From NCBI RefSeq assembly GCF_004114975.1, contig NZ_CP030051.1, positions 1,054,001 through 1,118,000 on the forward strand: 64,000 nucleotides of DNA. Direction: 5' to 3'. The position numbers and the translations under genes are program-made. The DNA is from Bradyrhizobium guangdongense. GTDB taxonomy: Bacteria; Pseudomonadota; Alphaproteobacteria; Rhizobiales; Xanthobacteraceae. The first letter of the stretch is position 1. Each line of letters opens with the position of its first letter. This document shows, piece by piece, positions 17,665 through 27,680 of this stretch. Below the pieces are notes generated by a model. That model was not told the DNA's origin. It did not search any database and saw only the letters and a list, made by a program, of their open reading frames with translations.

Positions 17665-20600
17665 CTATCGGCCCGGCGTGGTGCAAGGAGCAGCCGGCGT
17701 GCCGCCGAGATAGTATTCGACCTCGTCTTGCGTCAACGTCCGTCCTGCGGCCGCGCAAGCCACCTGGACTAGGTCATCCAGGCGCAGCCGCCAAAGGCGC
17801 ACCGTGCCGTCGTACGCCCCGGAAACGAGCCAGCGTCCCTCCGGGCTGAATGCGATGTGGGGCACCGAACCTTCATGTCCGCGCAGGGTAACCGGCGCAA
17901 CGCCCGGCTCGTCGGGACGCCATAATCGGATCGTCCGATCCTCCCCGGCGGTGGCGAGCCATCGGCTATCCTGGCTGAAGCCGACAGCCAAGATTCTTCC
18001 GGCATACCCCTTGAGATGCACTACCGGGGAAGTCGCTGGCGCGCGCAGGTCAAGCAAGGCCGCGCTGCCGTCCCAAGACGCGAAGGCCGCCCATCGATCG
18101 TCCGGGCTGAACACGGCGCGGAACACGCGGTCCTTGAAGTCGATCTCGCGGACCAGTTTCGGCGACGCCTCGGGCGCCAACTCCCACAACCGTCCCTTCG
18201 TATCTATGCTGGCGGTGACGGCCCAGCGCCCATCGCTGCTAAGCGACATCTGGTAGACGACGTCGTCATGCGGCAGCCGCACCGGGGTCGCGCAGGGGTT
18301 CTCGCTCGCCAGACTCCAGAGGTAGGCAGCCGTGTCATGAGCAGCGGTCGCCAAGAATTTGCCATCACCGCTGAACGCGAGCTCTCGAACCGAACTTCTC
18401 GGTCGGCAGTGGTGCCGTGGCGTCAGCGAGGGCGTGTCGGCGGAGACGTCCCACAGATCCAGACTCGACCGCTGACCGGCAAAGGTACCGCTGACGAGCC
18501 AGTGGCTGTCGGGGCTGAAACGCAAGGTGCGATCGTCGCTTGATCCCTCTTGAACCATCACCAGCGGGGGCCTCGCGAGGTCGCGCAAGCTCCAAACGCT
18601 GATGCGCCCCTGGTCCTGGCTTTTGGCGGCCATCCAGCGACCGTCGGGGCTGAACGCGATCGAGCGCGCGAACCCCGGCATTGCCAGCATGTGTGGTGGC
18701 GCACGCAGGTTTTGCGTCGACCACAGCACGAGCCGATCGTCACTATCGCTGGACGATGCGATCCATTGGCCGTCCGCACTCACGGCCATGCCCCTAACCG
18801 GGCCGACCGGCGCCCGCAGCACGAGTGGTTCCGGCCCCGGGTCAGGCAGGCTCCACAGGCGTGCCGATTCGCCTTCTCCCCAACTCAGCAAGTAGCCGGT
18901 GTCGACTCCAGGTGAGAAGCGGAGCGCTGCAATCGACAAGTCGTGCCCGCGCAGCGGCATTGCGCGCAGCCCGGGATGCACCAAGTCCCAGAGGTACAAG
19001 CTACCGTCGGCTGCCGCGCTGGCCAGCCAGTGTCCATGGCCGCCGAATCCGACGACCGTTACCGGCCCGCCATGGCCAGAGAGAATAATGGGATTACGTA
19101 GCTCGTCCGGGTCGCCCGCCAAACGCCACAGGCGCACGTCGGTCGAACCAAGGCTGCCAAGCGCGAGCCACCGGCCGTCGGCGCTAATGTCGAGCGTCGT
19201 GATCCAGCCGCCGCCGCTTGCGTAGGTCCCGACCACGCTCGCTGGAGGGGCGGGCTGGGTCAGATCCCACAACTCAGCGACATATCCGTACGCCGCCGCC
19301 AACCTGGTGTCGTCCGCTGAGAAGGCGATGGCCAGGAGCGATGGTTCAGCCAGCTTAGTCTCGGGGACGAGCAGTTTCGGTCCGCGCGCCGCGCCTTGCG
19401 CTGACAGGTCCCATAGCCGCACCGGTGCGACAGAGTTGTCCTTGCAAGCGCCAGTGCAGGTGGTGGCCAACCAGCGGCCCTTAGGGCTGAACATGACCGT
19501 GGTGACAGGCACTTCGTCCCGCCAAGCCGGATCACATGGCGTTTCCTCCGGCCCGTCGGCCAGCCAGCGCCAGAGGCACAGGTGACCCGATTCGGTGCCG
19601 AAGGCGACCCATTGCCCATCGGGGCTCGCGGCCAGCGCACGGATCGCGCCCATTGCCTTCACCGAGATAACGGGGCCGGCGACGGGCGAGGCGGCGTCGA
19701 TCTGCCACAATCGCAACGTGCCGTCGCTCCCGGCGCTGACCAGACGACGGCCGTCCCCGGCGAACACAAGGCCAGCAACGGGGCCGTGGTGGCCAGCAAG
19801 ATCGTGGGCCGCGGAGTGCGGACCCGACGCTGTCAGGTCGTGCAGGCGGACCGATCCATCGGCAGTGCCGATGGCCAGCCAACGCCGGTCTGGCGAGTAG
19901 GCCGCGACCGCCACATCCGTCGTGTGACCATCCAGGGGCATGCCTGTGGCACGTAGTTGCTGGCGTACCCCGTCGATCGCGCCGATCAGGCCGCGTCCGT
20001 CGCTCGGCTGCAACGTCGCCGCATGCACGGCGAGCAGCAGGCTGCGCTGGGGGGCAGACGAGGGGTCGCTGGTATGACGGGCGATAGACTGGACCTGCAC
20101 GACCCGAGACTCGTTGTCTTTGGCGGTCTTTTGCGCAGTCCTCGCCTCTTGCTCCGAATGAAGCGCAGCGGTCGCACTGGTTTGCGCGTGCTGTTCCGAT
20201 TCCCGTGCTTGCAAGAATAGCATTACTGCCCCGGCTGCGATGATGGCCAATACCAAGGCAGCTGCGATCGAACCCCAGGTGATGATTCGCCGCGTCCTTT
20301 CTTTGCGGAGGGTCTCGGCTTCGGCGCGCGCTGTGCTGGCCTGAATGAACGCGCGCTCCTGCGCACTCAGCTGGTTCGGATACTCGATCAACCACCTGCG
20401 CGCGCGACTGAGCTTCAGTCCAGTCAGGAGAGCCGTGGCCTTGTCCGGCTTCGCCGCCTGGTCCCAGTCGCGCAAATCCTGCTCAAGCTGCTGCTTGCCG
20501 ATCAGGAACGCGCGAGCGGAATCCAACCAGGATTTCAGTAGCGGCCATTTGCGCAATAGCGCCTCGTGCGCAACTTCGACCGCGCGCGCCTCGCCGTCCT

Positions 20601-22077
20601 GACGTACGATCAGGAGGCGCGCATTCGCGAGCCGCTCCAGCAACGGTTGAGCTTTGGTCGGCAACTCGTCCAGCCGTGCCGGACGGCGGGCATATTCACC
20701 CTGGTCATTGACGCGCACCATCGCCGGTACGAACGCCTCGCGCAGCGCCACCAGCTCGTCGTCCGCCGGCTCCGCTTCGGCCAGCACCGCGTCGGCAGCC
20801 TTTCGCACCGCGTTTTCCAGCGGCGTGAGCCCCGCCCTTTCGTCGCCGAGCGCATTGTAGCTGTCAAGACTGAGCACCTTGTTCGACGACCGGTCCCAGA
20901 GTTCGCGCAGCGCAAAGGCCAGAAGCGGAAGCGCGTCCTCCGTCGCTGCGTCTCGAGCGGCCTGCTGAACGAAGGTCTCTTCGACGTTGACGCCCGCCAC
21001 CTTCGCCGGCCCCTGGATGATCTGCGGGATGCGTGTCAACGGCATCGGTCCAAGCGAGAATTCCTCAAACCGTGCCGTCAGCTGCGCCGCCGACTGAAGG
21101 CGCCCCAGGTAGTCCGACCTGACGGCCGCGATCGCCATGAACGGCAGGCTCTCGGAGAGCGCCTGGCTGAGAATTTCGAGAAAACGCCGTGCCTCGTCCG
21201 GATCGGCGACACCGAACAATTCCTCCGCCTGGTCGATGGGGATCAGGATCTGCGCTTCGCTTGCGCCCCCTTTAACGCGCAGGTCGTTAGCGAAGTCAGC
21301 GAGCGAGCGCGCGGCGTCGGGACCCAAGAGATCGTCCTTCAGCTTGCGCCAGTCGGCGCCGGACGCCCCGGCCAACGCCACTGCCAGTTCGTCGACCGGA
21401 TGCAATCGCGGTCGCATCGGCGGTGTGACAATCCAATTGCGGCCGGCGCGTTTCAGCCGGGGAACAACGCCGGCCCGCAGCAGGGAGGATTTGCCGGATC
21501 CGGACGACCCGAGGAGCGCGATCAACTTGGCGCCGCCCTGAGCCCGGCGTGCGTCGAGCCGCTCGATCAGGCGGCGGATGTCGTCATCGCGGCCGAAATA
21601 GATCGCAGCATCTTCTTCTTGGAAAGCGAGCAGACCGGGAAACGGCGGGCGATTGGCGTCCCATTTGAAGCCGCCTTGGGCGTCAAGCGCGATCCGCACG
21701 AGCTCGCGCGAGAGCCGTTCGAGCCCGCCCTCGCGATCGCTGAGCAGATTGAGCGCTTGGATGTCGGGCGATATCTGAGCGTCACCAGTCGGTGTCTCAA
21801 TGACAAGGAAGATCGCCTTGCCGAGCGCGCGCGCCTGCGTGAACTCGGCGAAACACCATTTTGAGGCCAGCCAGTTCGGCGTCTGAATGATGATGACGGC
21901 CTGGGACTGCTCGACCTCCCGGTAGAGCGTCTTCTCCCAGTCGGCTCCGGGCGCAATGCCGGCCGTCTTGTCGAAGTCGAGAAACGTTGCCTCGAACCCT
22001 TGGCTCGCGAGCCAGGCTTTCATCCGCGCGGCCGACTCATCGTCGCGGCTCGAATGAGAGATAAATATGCGAGCCAT
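17665..22077 (-). CDS. TIR-STAND NTPase-WD40 repeat protein with a membrane segment
   Basis: An NLR-like protein of 1470 residues, the largest immune gene here. Order: TIR (1-130; MARIFISHSSRDDE, ASKWCFAEFTQAR with catalytic-type Glu78), a STAND NTPase of the nSTAND1/AAA_16 kind (about 145-560; Walker A GSSGSGKSS at 180-188, Walker B ILIPIDQAEELF at 267-278), a predicted membrane helix (588-612, IAAALVLAIIAAGAVML), a helical linker, and about 14 WD40 blades (680-1430) with repeated SPDGRWLA and DGTVRLW signatures. By analogy with STAND receptors, the propeller would sense a ligand, the NTPase oligomerise and the TIR cleave NAD+. The gene is intact and starts with ATG at 22077. The C-terminal tail after the last blade is Cys/Gly-containing. 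Confidence 0.93.
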   Translation of the reverse strand: MARIFISHSSRDDESAARMKAWLASQGFEATFLDFDKTAGIAPGADWEKTLYREVEQSQAVIIIQTPNWLASKWCFAEFTQARALGKAIFLVIETPTGDAQISPDIQALNLLSDREGGLERLSRELVRIALDAQGGFKWDANRPPFPGLLAFQEEDAAIYFGRDDDIRRLIERLDARRAQGGAKLIALLGSSGSGKSSLLRAGVVPRLKRAGRNWIVTPPMRPRLHPVDELAVALAGASGADWRKLKDDLLGPDAARSLADFANDLRVKGGASEAQILIPIDQAEELFGVADPDEARRFLEILSQALSESLPFMAIAAVRSDYLGRLQSAAQLTARFEEFSLGPMPLTRIPQIIQGPAKVAGVNVEETFVQQAARDAATEDALPLLAFALRELWDRSSNKVLSLDSYNALGDERAGLTPLENAVRKAADAVLAEAEPADDELVALREAFVPAMVRVNDQGEYARRPARLDELPTKAQPLLERLANARLLIVRQDGEARAVEVAHEALLRKWPLLKSWLDSARAFLIGKQQLEQDLRDWDQAAKPDKATALLTGLKLSRARRWLIEYPNQLSAQERAFIQASTARAEAETLRKERTRRIITWGSIAAALVLAIIAAGAVMLFLQARESEQHAQTSATAALHSEQEARTAQKTAKDNESRVVQVQSIARHTSDPSSAPQRSLLLAVHAATLQPSDGRGLIGAIDGVRQQLRATGMPLDGHTTDVAVAAYSPDRRWLAIGTADGSVRLHDLTASGPHSAAHDLAGHHGPVAGLVFAGDGRRLVSAGSDGTLRLWQIDAASPVAGPVISVKAMGAIRALAASPDGQWVAFGTESGHLCLWRWLADGPEETPCDPAWRDEVPVTTVMFSPKGRWLATTCTGACKDNSVAPVRLWDLSAQGAARGPKLLVPETKLAEPSLLAIAFSADDTRLAAAYGYVAELWDLTQPAPPASVVGTYASGGGWITTLDISADGRWLALGSLGSTDVRLWRLAGDPDELRNPIILSGHGGPVTVVGFGGHGHWLASAAADGSLYLWDLVHPGLRAMPLRGHDLSIAALRFSPGVDTGYLLSWGEGESARLWSLPDPGPEPLVLRAPVGPVRGMAVSADGQWIASSSDSDDRLVLWSTQNLRAPPHMLAMPGFARSIAFSPDGRWMAAKSQDQGRISVWSLRDLARPPLVMVQEGSSDDRTLRFSPDSHWLVSGTFAGQRSSLDLWDVSADTPSLTPRHHCRPRSSVRELAFSGDGKFLATAAHDTAAYLWSLASENPCATPVRLPHDDVVYQMSLSSDGRWAVTASIDTKGRLWELAPEASPKLVREIDFKDRVFRAVFSPDDRWAAFASWDGSAALLDLRAPATSPVVHLKGYAGRILAVGFSQDSRWLATAGEDRTIRLWRPDEPGVAPVTLRGHEGSVPHIAFSPEGRWLVSGAYDGTVRLWRLRLDDLVQVACAAAGRTLTQDEVEYYLGGTPAAPCTTPGR

Positions 22078-22196
22078 GGGGCGTTTCCCAGTTCTGGACT
22101 CGTTTCACGACCCGATCGTGCGGCGAGCGCCCCAAGACGTCGCCGCTCGACTGACCGAAGTTCTCACACTCGGACCAGGTGGTTTTTGTTCTTAAG

Positions 22197-23606
22197 TCAG
22201 GCCCGGAAGTTAGATGCCTGAACCTGCTGTGCCACGTCTTTCAAGTGCGCCGCGAGGGCATCGGCAATCTTAGTCGGATCACTCCCTGCTCCCGCGATAT
22301 CGTCACCCATCTTGAGAAGTCCCGTTAGCACCGGCAGTACTGGGATCAACACTTTCAACTGCGGCACGAATATCGAGATGACAGGCAAAATGTTCGTAGC
22401 GAGTTGCACGAATACTTCCAGCTGCTTGTTGACGTCAGCAAGCTGGCTGAGATCCACGTTTTTCGGGAGAGTGAGTTGACCGTTCCCGCCCTGCTTAATG
22501 ATTTGGTCGATCTGCAGGGCAGCCCCATTTTTGTGAATTAGACCATCGAGCTGGTTTTTGATCGCCTGCAATTCATTGAGAACATTCAACTGTGGAATAT
22601 GGGTAGTGGATGCATCAGACATTGGTTCTGCTCCTGTTGTATCGAAGAACCAGACGACTTGGCCTTTGCCGTCGAGACCGATCGCCGCCGCTGCCGCCGG
22701 CGTGAGATCAATACCGGCGCCGTTCGTCCGGCGTCCCGACATGTCGGTGCCGGCCTCGGCCTGCGGGCGCGCAGCGGTCATCCAGTAAGGGTCGTTAATG
22801 TTCCAGGGACCAACATCCACGATGGGACACACGACAGATTTGCCGTTTGCCGATACTGTGACTTTAGGTCGCGGCCCGCGAAATTTGAAGGGCAGTGCAA
22901 CGCCCGGATGTTTGGCCCAGTCGGGACCGACGTCGGGGTACGCGACCGGCTGGTCGTCTTGCGGGCCACCAAACACTGTTCCGGTCACAGTGAATTTTGT
23001 GTTCGCGGTTAAGTGTGCGCTGGAATTCGATATCGAAGCTGGCTGTTGTTGTCCAAGCGGCGCATCGGCGTGTCGGTTGAATGTCGCCTGAAAGTGCATG
23101 GGGTCGGGCGTTCCCGAGAAATCCCCTCCCCAAGACCAACCCTCCGCAAGAAATGCATCAATTGCCCAGCGTGGCAGCATTCGACCGTTATCATGCCAGG
23201 GCGCGCCATTTGGGTTCTCCGCGGCGGCGAGGTCGATTGCCGCGCCATAAGCGTGCAATGACAATCGCGACGGGGAATTGACGTTCACGCGGAAATTATA
23301 AGAACCGTCGAACTCGTCTAGGTGTGCTGCCTTGATCTTCGCTGGATCCCGCCCGGCGGATTCCCAGATTGCATTGAGAATACGGGTCAGAGAGTCCTTG
23401 CATTTCTTGTGTACCGTGATCTGGGAGACAGCGCCGCCGTCCGATCGCATCGCCCAGGGCGGTACGATCTTGGTCAAGTTTTCTTGGGCCCATGCCGAGT
23501 TGGCTCGGCCACCAGCTCCGCGCGGGTCGCCGTAGAAATTGTCCAGCTCTCCCGAGATCCATTCGCGCGGCCATTCCTGTTTGGACAACGAGGGAAAGGT
23601 TGGCAT
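22197..23606 (-). CDS. M15-type peptidase with double-psi beta-barrel-like domain
   Basis: With start ATG 23606 (AGGTG six bases upstream) the protein has 469 residues. The frame is open to 23783, but that part resembles a common rhizobial intergenic repeat and has no ribosome site. Residues 118-125 (HAYGAAID) and DPMHFQ (His171) give the zinc ligands of LD/DD-carboxypeptidases of family M15. The next ~105 residues (GTVFGG, VVCPIVDVGPWNINDPYW, GIDLTPAAAAAIG) look like an RlpA/double-psi barrel peptidoglycan-binding domain. The C-terminus has hydrophobic helices (FVQLATNILPVISIFVPQL). No signal peptide. It may be a phage-lysin-like or wall-directed effector in the island. Confidence 0.75.
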   Translation of the reverse strand: MPTFPSLSKQEWPREWISGELDNFYGDPRGAGGRANSAWAQENLTKIVPPWAMRSDGGAVSQITVHKKCKDSLTRILNAIWESAGRDPAKIKAAHLDEFDGSYNFRVNVNSPSRLSLHAYGAAIDLAAAENPNGAPWHDNGRMLPRWAIDAFLAEGWSWGGDFSGTPDPMHFQATFNRHADAPLGQQQPASISNSSAHLTANTKFTVTGTVFGGPQDDQPVAYPDVGPDWAKHPGVALPFKFRGPRPKVTVSANGKSVVCPIVDVGPWNINDPYWMTAARPQAEAGTDMSGRRTNGAGIDLTPAAAAAIGLDGKGQVVWFFDTTGAEPMSDASTTHIPQLNVLNELQAIKNQLDGLIHKNGAALQIDQIIKQGGNGQLTLPKNVDLSQLADVNKQLEVFVQLATNILPVISIFVPQLKVLIPVLPVLTGLLKMGDDIAGAGSDPTKIADALAAHLKDVAQQVQASNFRA

Positions 23607-24319
23607 GTTGGCACCTGCTTGTTCTAGTCCGGACGGGGCAGATCGCTGCCGCGTACTATCGCCTTTCGGGGAGGCTCGGCGCCGTTTCCCCTTGTTTGGA
23701 ATCGAGGTGGACGTCATCCTGAGCAGAAGAGCGAATAGCTTCCGCAGCCAGTGCGACAAATTGAAATCGAGATACTTCGCCATGACCGTCGGGGGCTGCC
23801 AAAATGATTACCGGCGATCGCCGGTGTACCCGCACGCAAGCCGATGCGTGGTTGATAGCGGTCCGACAATGTTACAGTCGTATTTGCATCATATTGCATT
23901 GCGCCCCTCCTATGCGCGGGAGACACCCAGCCTTCGCGCACTTTCAATCGGTACAGCGGCGATCATCTTGAAATAATTCTGTCGTCCCTCAACCCATCCC
24001 TTCAAAGGTAACGAGAACTGCCGTAAAGCATGTGGTGGTCCAGCCACCTTCTCAAATAGCCTACAAGCTAGTTCAGAGGGCTGTTTGTGAAGTATCTCTC
24101 ACTTTCTTGCTTTTTTGCCGGAGGCGAACGAGACCCGAAAGGAATGCAAATAGCTGATCCTACAGCTGCAACGGGGCGAGCAGGACGAGCCAGGGGTCGG
24201 TTGGTCGCCAGCGGCGTTGCTCCCGGTTGCGGAGGGTTTTAACCAAAACGTCCAGCACTTGAGCAAACGGGCGATGGGTCGCTTCGACGCTGCGGACACC
24301 CTTCCGAATCGCGGCCACG
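23607..24319. other. Intergenic region with repeat-like segment
   Basis: About 700 bases with no supportable gene. Around 23711-23760 lies a segment (CGTCATCCTGAGCAGAAGAG) of the type scattered between genes in rhizobia, which makes the upstream extension of the M15 gene doubtful. The remainder has only short shadow frames. Confidence 0.4.
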
Positions 24320-25879
24320 TCAATGCTGTCCGGCTTCGCCTCGCAAGACGCGCACCTTCGCCTGCAGCTCTGGACGCCACTCCGGGTCCGCCATATTCAT
24401 TGCCAGAATCGCTTCGATGTTGTCCGCGGCTTCCGCTGGCGCCCCAAGACGTTCGAGCACGCGCGCGCGTCCCTCTAGGGCGCGGAAGCGCTGCGAGCTC
24501 GATACATCAGCCCAGGCAAGCACGGCCGTGAAATCGTTGCGAGCATCCTCGAGCTTGCCGAGCTTTTCATACTGCACACCGCGATTGAATCGGGCTTGTG
24601 CCGCCGCGCGCGGATGATCCGCTTGCCGCTCGATAACCTGCGTCCAGTCTGCGATCGCCGCCGCCACTTCTCCAACGCTCGTAAAATGGAGCGCGCGATA
24701 GTTAAGCGCGCTCAGTCGCAGGTTGACATCCGGCTGGGAGTCGAGGATGTGCGTGTAGTCGTCGATTGCGCCCCGAAGGGCCTCCGATGTGCCCCGCTTG
24801 GCCTGAAGCACCGCCCGTGTGAATCGATGCACGACCTCATACGCCTTGTCTGGCGCCAATCTGACCGCTTCATCCATATCGGCCACTGCCGAATCGAGGT
24901 CACCTCCCGCGTCGTGCGCTAACGCGCGCGCCGCGTGGAGGCGATCCATGAGATCACCGCCTTGCGCGATCGCCTTGGTCAACAGCGCCACCGCCTCATC
25001 GGTCTCGTTGAAGCGCGCGAGCATGGTGCCGCGACGCAACAACGCGTCGGTGCTCAAGGACTCGATCGCGGGGGATAGTCGTCGTGAGCGCTCGACGATA
25101 AGTTGCATGGCCTCGAGCAGGGCGCGGCACGGGCGGCGGACCGGGCCGTGTCCGTCGTCCTGCAGGCTCCGCAGCGCAGGCTCGGCTTCGGCCCACCAGT
25201 CCTCGATCAACACACGCAGCTGTTCGCGTGTCGCGCTGGCGGTCACCTTGTCCGCAAGCGCATCGAGATTGGGCTCGCGCATGTAGTCATCCTCGTTGAC
25301 GAGCCCGTCGCGCAGCTTGAAGGAGGTTAGCGGTTCGTGGCCGAAAGCCGGCAAGGCATCGAGCACCATGCTTCCGATCGGGTCATGCCGGTTCCGCAAC
25401 TCGGCGATGTTGCACGCAAGCCAGAGCAGCTCGGCGATCGACTCTCCCGCGCTGGTGATCCAGCTATCATTGGGGTCTGTGCCGTGGATTTGGTAGCGAC
25501 AGATCACGTTCAGACCGCCAGGCTCGTCTTCCTCGTACGTCAGAGCCCAACGCAGCAGCACCACCGGAAGCTGAAGGCTCGCAAGCATCTGGAGCTCGAT
25601 GGCGGCTCCCTCGCTCGGCCGGCCATCACGCGGCGGGATCACCAAAACGGCCGAGCACGCGTTCAGCATCACGCGAAGCACGGCCTGATCGACCTCGGGA
25701 GCGCGCCCGTCCGGGGCAATTGCCCGCTCCACCCAGCTCCAGTCTTCATACTCATGCGCGAAGCGCCCCAGCTCCTCAAGACCGTGCTTCACGGCTAACG
25801 CGAACTTCGCTTCGATGGGTTGGCTTTTCGAGAACACGATGAAAACGTCGCGCTTTCTCGGCTGCTGGGAAGTGCTCAT
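24320..25879 (-). CDS. TIR-like domain protein with TPR repeats
   Basis: From ATG 25879 (AGGG eight bases upstream) the product has 519 residues. The N-terminus is a divergent TIR-like/SEFIR-like fold: RDVFIVFSKSQPIE, YEDWSWVERA, ACSAVLVIPPRDG, SEGAAIELQMLASLQLPVVLL, with Glu in the position of the TIR catalytic Glu. A helical linker (residues about 180-330) leads to TPR-like units (DEAVALLTKAIAQGG, DSAVADMDEAVRLAPDKAY, AAIADWTQVIERQADHPRA, DARNDFTAVLAWADV). The layout fits an effector with a protein-interaction sensor. The frame continues 48 residues upstream but the chosen start has the best ribosome site. Confidence 0.72.
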   Translation of the reverse strand: MSTSQQPRKRDVFIVFSKSQPIEAKFALAVKHGLEELGRFAHEYEDWSWVERAIAPDGRAPEVDQAVLRVMLNACSAVLVIPPRDGRPSEGAAIELQMLASLQLPVVLLRWALTYEEDEPGGLNVICRYQIHGTDPNDSWITSAGESIAELLWLACNIAELRNRHDPIGSMVLDALPAFGHEPLTSFKLRDGLVNEDDYMREPNLDALADKVTASATREQLRVLIEDWWAEAEPALRSLQDDGHGPVRRPCRALLEAMQLIVERSRRLSPAIESLSTDALLRRGTMLARFNETDEAVALLTKAIAQGGDLMDRLHAARALAHDAGGDLDSAVADMDEAVRLAPDKAYEVVHRFTRAVLQAKRGTSEALRGAIDDYTHILDSQPDVNLRLSALNYRALHFTSVGEVAAAIADWTQVIERQADHPRAAAQARFNRGVQYEKLGKLEDARNDFTAVLAWADVSSSQRFRALEGRARVLERLGAPAEAADNIEAILAMNMADPEWRPELQAKVRVLRGEAGQH

Positions 25880-26350
25880 AGGAATCACCCTTCTCTCGAG
25901 AATCCCTGGAGTTTCCTCGTGACTACGGCGCCGTGCTGGCAAAAAGAAAGTCCGAAGCCGAACGACGCTGCTGGACGGAAGAGGGCAACGAAAACGGGCA
26001 CAATATCTCTGGCTCCGTGGCAATGGATGACCGCGGAATTACCTGGGACCATTAGTACCTAGCTTTGGGCGGTTTTGAAATCCGACCGGTGGCCACAGTC
26101 GGCCGACGGCTTGGTGCACTGCATGCTGGCCGCTGGAAGGATATCTGGGCCTGAAGAACCTCGAAGTCGGCCAAGGCAGCGACCGACTGCTAACGCGAAT
26201 TGCAACCCGATCGTCAACGACGAACTGCAAAACTTCCGGCTTCTATCTTGCAAACGCACCCGTTCTGGTTTAGACATGTGATTATTTCAGAAGCAACGAT
26301 TTATTGCCAACGTCTCCACGCTGCGGCTCGTCAGCCGGCCGGAGGATACT
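25880..26350. other. Divergent promoter region
   Basis: This 470-base stretch separates the leftward TIR-like/TPR gene and the rightward DRHyd gene and should hold both promoters. GGAGG at 26340-26344 is the ribosome site of the rightward gene. Short frames on both strands show no motifs. Confidence 0.45.
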
Positions 26351-27646
26351 ATGGGTGGTAGCTGTTTTGTGATTATGGGCTTTGGCGAGAAGACCGATTT
26401 CCAGTCGAATCCTCAACGTGTTTTGAACCTAGATAAAACTTACGAAAATATCATCAAGCCAGCAGTGGAAGATGCCGGCCTCACCTGCATTCGCGCCGAC
26501 GAGATCATTCATTCCACCGTCATCGACAAGCCGATGTACGATAATCTGCTCGCGGCGGATCTGGTCGTTGCAGACCTCTCCACGGCGAACGTCAACGCGG
26601 CCTACGAGCTCGGTGTTCGTCACGCGCTTCGGCCGTACCGGACCATCGTGCTCGCGGAGAAGAATTTCAGCTTCCCATTCGATCTCAGTCATCTCAGCAT
26701 TATGAGATACGAACACCTCGGGAAGGATATCGGCGCCAGTGAAGCGAAGAAGGTCACGCGGGAGCTGAAGGAGAAGATCGTTGCGCTAATGGACGATTCC
26801 GAGCCCGATAGCCCGGTCTTTGTTTTCATCCCCTCACTGCAGCCTGCAAGCCTTACCAAGGCGGCAGTGGCCGCCGCCGCACCTACGCCCGAGCGGATCG
26901 ACCAGAACAGCTTCGCCGAATTGCTCGCGAGCTTCCGCGCCGAGAAGGACAGCATCAAGTCGACCGAGGACTGGGCCGCGCCACTGGCCCTTCTGAAACG
27001 TTTGAGGAAGATGCAGCCAGACGATCCCTACATCGTCCAGCAACTCGCACTCGCAACGTACAAGTTCCAACAGCCGGACAAGAAGACATCGCTTGTAAAT
27101 GCCAAGAATATTCTGGCCGCACTCGCGCCGCAGACGTCGAGTGATGCCGAAACTGTAGGACTGTGGGGCGCCATCCACAAAAGGCTGTGGGAAGAGATCG
27201 CGAATCCCCAAGACCTCGATGAAGCGGTTCGGGCTTATGCCAGAGGCTACTACATCAAAAACGACTATTACAACGGCATCAACTACGCATTCATGCTCAA
27301 TGTTCGCGCGTTTCACAGGGCCGGCGATGAAGCTCTGGCGGACCGGGTTCTCGCCCGGCGCATTCGGGCGGATGTTCTGGTTATTTGCGACCAGCTGTTG
27401 CAGATAGAATCGGTCACAGACAAGGAGAAGCCTTTGTACGCTAATCCTGGACTGGGGAGCGACGATCCATTTTGGATTCAAGCAACAAAGGTTGAAGCCC
27501 TGTTCGGGTTGGGTCGGAAGGACGAAGCGGACCTTCTCAAAGCCCAGATCTTTGCCAAAGAACGCGAGAGGCTTGATAAGGCGGGTTGGATGGAAGACAG
27601 CCTAAACGAGCAGTTGAAGAAACTGGGCGCCCTGTTGGTTGCCTGA
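26351..27646 (+). CDS. DRHyd-like (nucleoside deoxyribosyltransferase-related) and TPR-S protein, ASK1 N-terminus-like
   Basis: A 431-residue protein. The first 150 residues have a nucleoside-deoxyribosyltransferase-like fold: CFVIMGFGEKTD, KTYENIIKPAVEDAGL, ADLVVADLSTANVNAAYELGVRHAL with candidate catalytic Glu86. This is the pattern of DRHyd-like domains predicted to cleave nucleotide base-sugar bonds. The C-terminal 250 residues are helical repeats of the TPR-S/TRAFs-binding type known from the MAP3K ASK1 (YARGYYIKNDYYNGINYAFML). The start follows CCGGAGGATACT. A patatin gene begins 34 bases downstream, so both form an operon; the pair suggests a signal-responsive effector module. Confidence 0.82.
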   Translation: MGGSCFVIMGFGEKTDFQSNPQRVLNLDKTYENIIKPAVEDAGLTCIRADEIIHSTVIDKPMYDNLLAADLVVADLSTANVNAAYELGVRHALRPYRTIVLAEKNFSFPFDLSHLSIMRYEHLGKDIGASEAKKVTRELKEKIVALMDDSEPDSPVFVFIPSLQPASLTKAAVAAAAPTPERIDQNSFAELLASFRAEKDSIKSTEDWAAPLALLKRLRKMQPDDPYIVQQLALATYKFQQPDKKTSLVNAKNILAALAPQTSSDAETVGLWGAIHKRLWEEIANPQDLDEAVRAYARGYYIKNDYYNGINYAFMLNVRAFHRAGDEALADRVLARRIRADVLVICDQLLQIESVTDKEKPLYANPGLGSDDPFWIQATKVEALFGLGRKDEADLLKAQIFAKERERLDKAGWMEDSLNEQLKKLGALLVA

Positions 27647-27680
27647 CGAGATCGAAACGCGACAGCAATCGAGGTGACAC

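Noticed and set aside
20566..21864. A 432-codon plus-strand frame opposite the STAND NTPase
   Set aside because: Antisense shadow of the Walker A/B region of the minus-strand gene.
23607..23783. N-terminal 59-residue extension of the M15 protein
   Set aside because: It has no ribosome site and overlaps a repeat-like intergenic sequence; ATG 23606 has AGGTG well placed.
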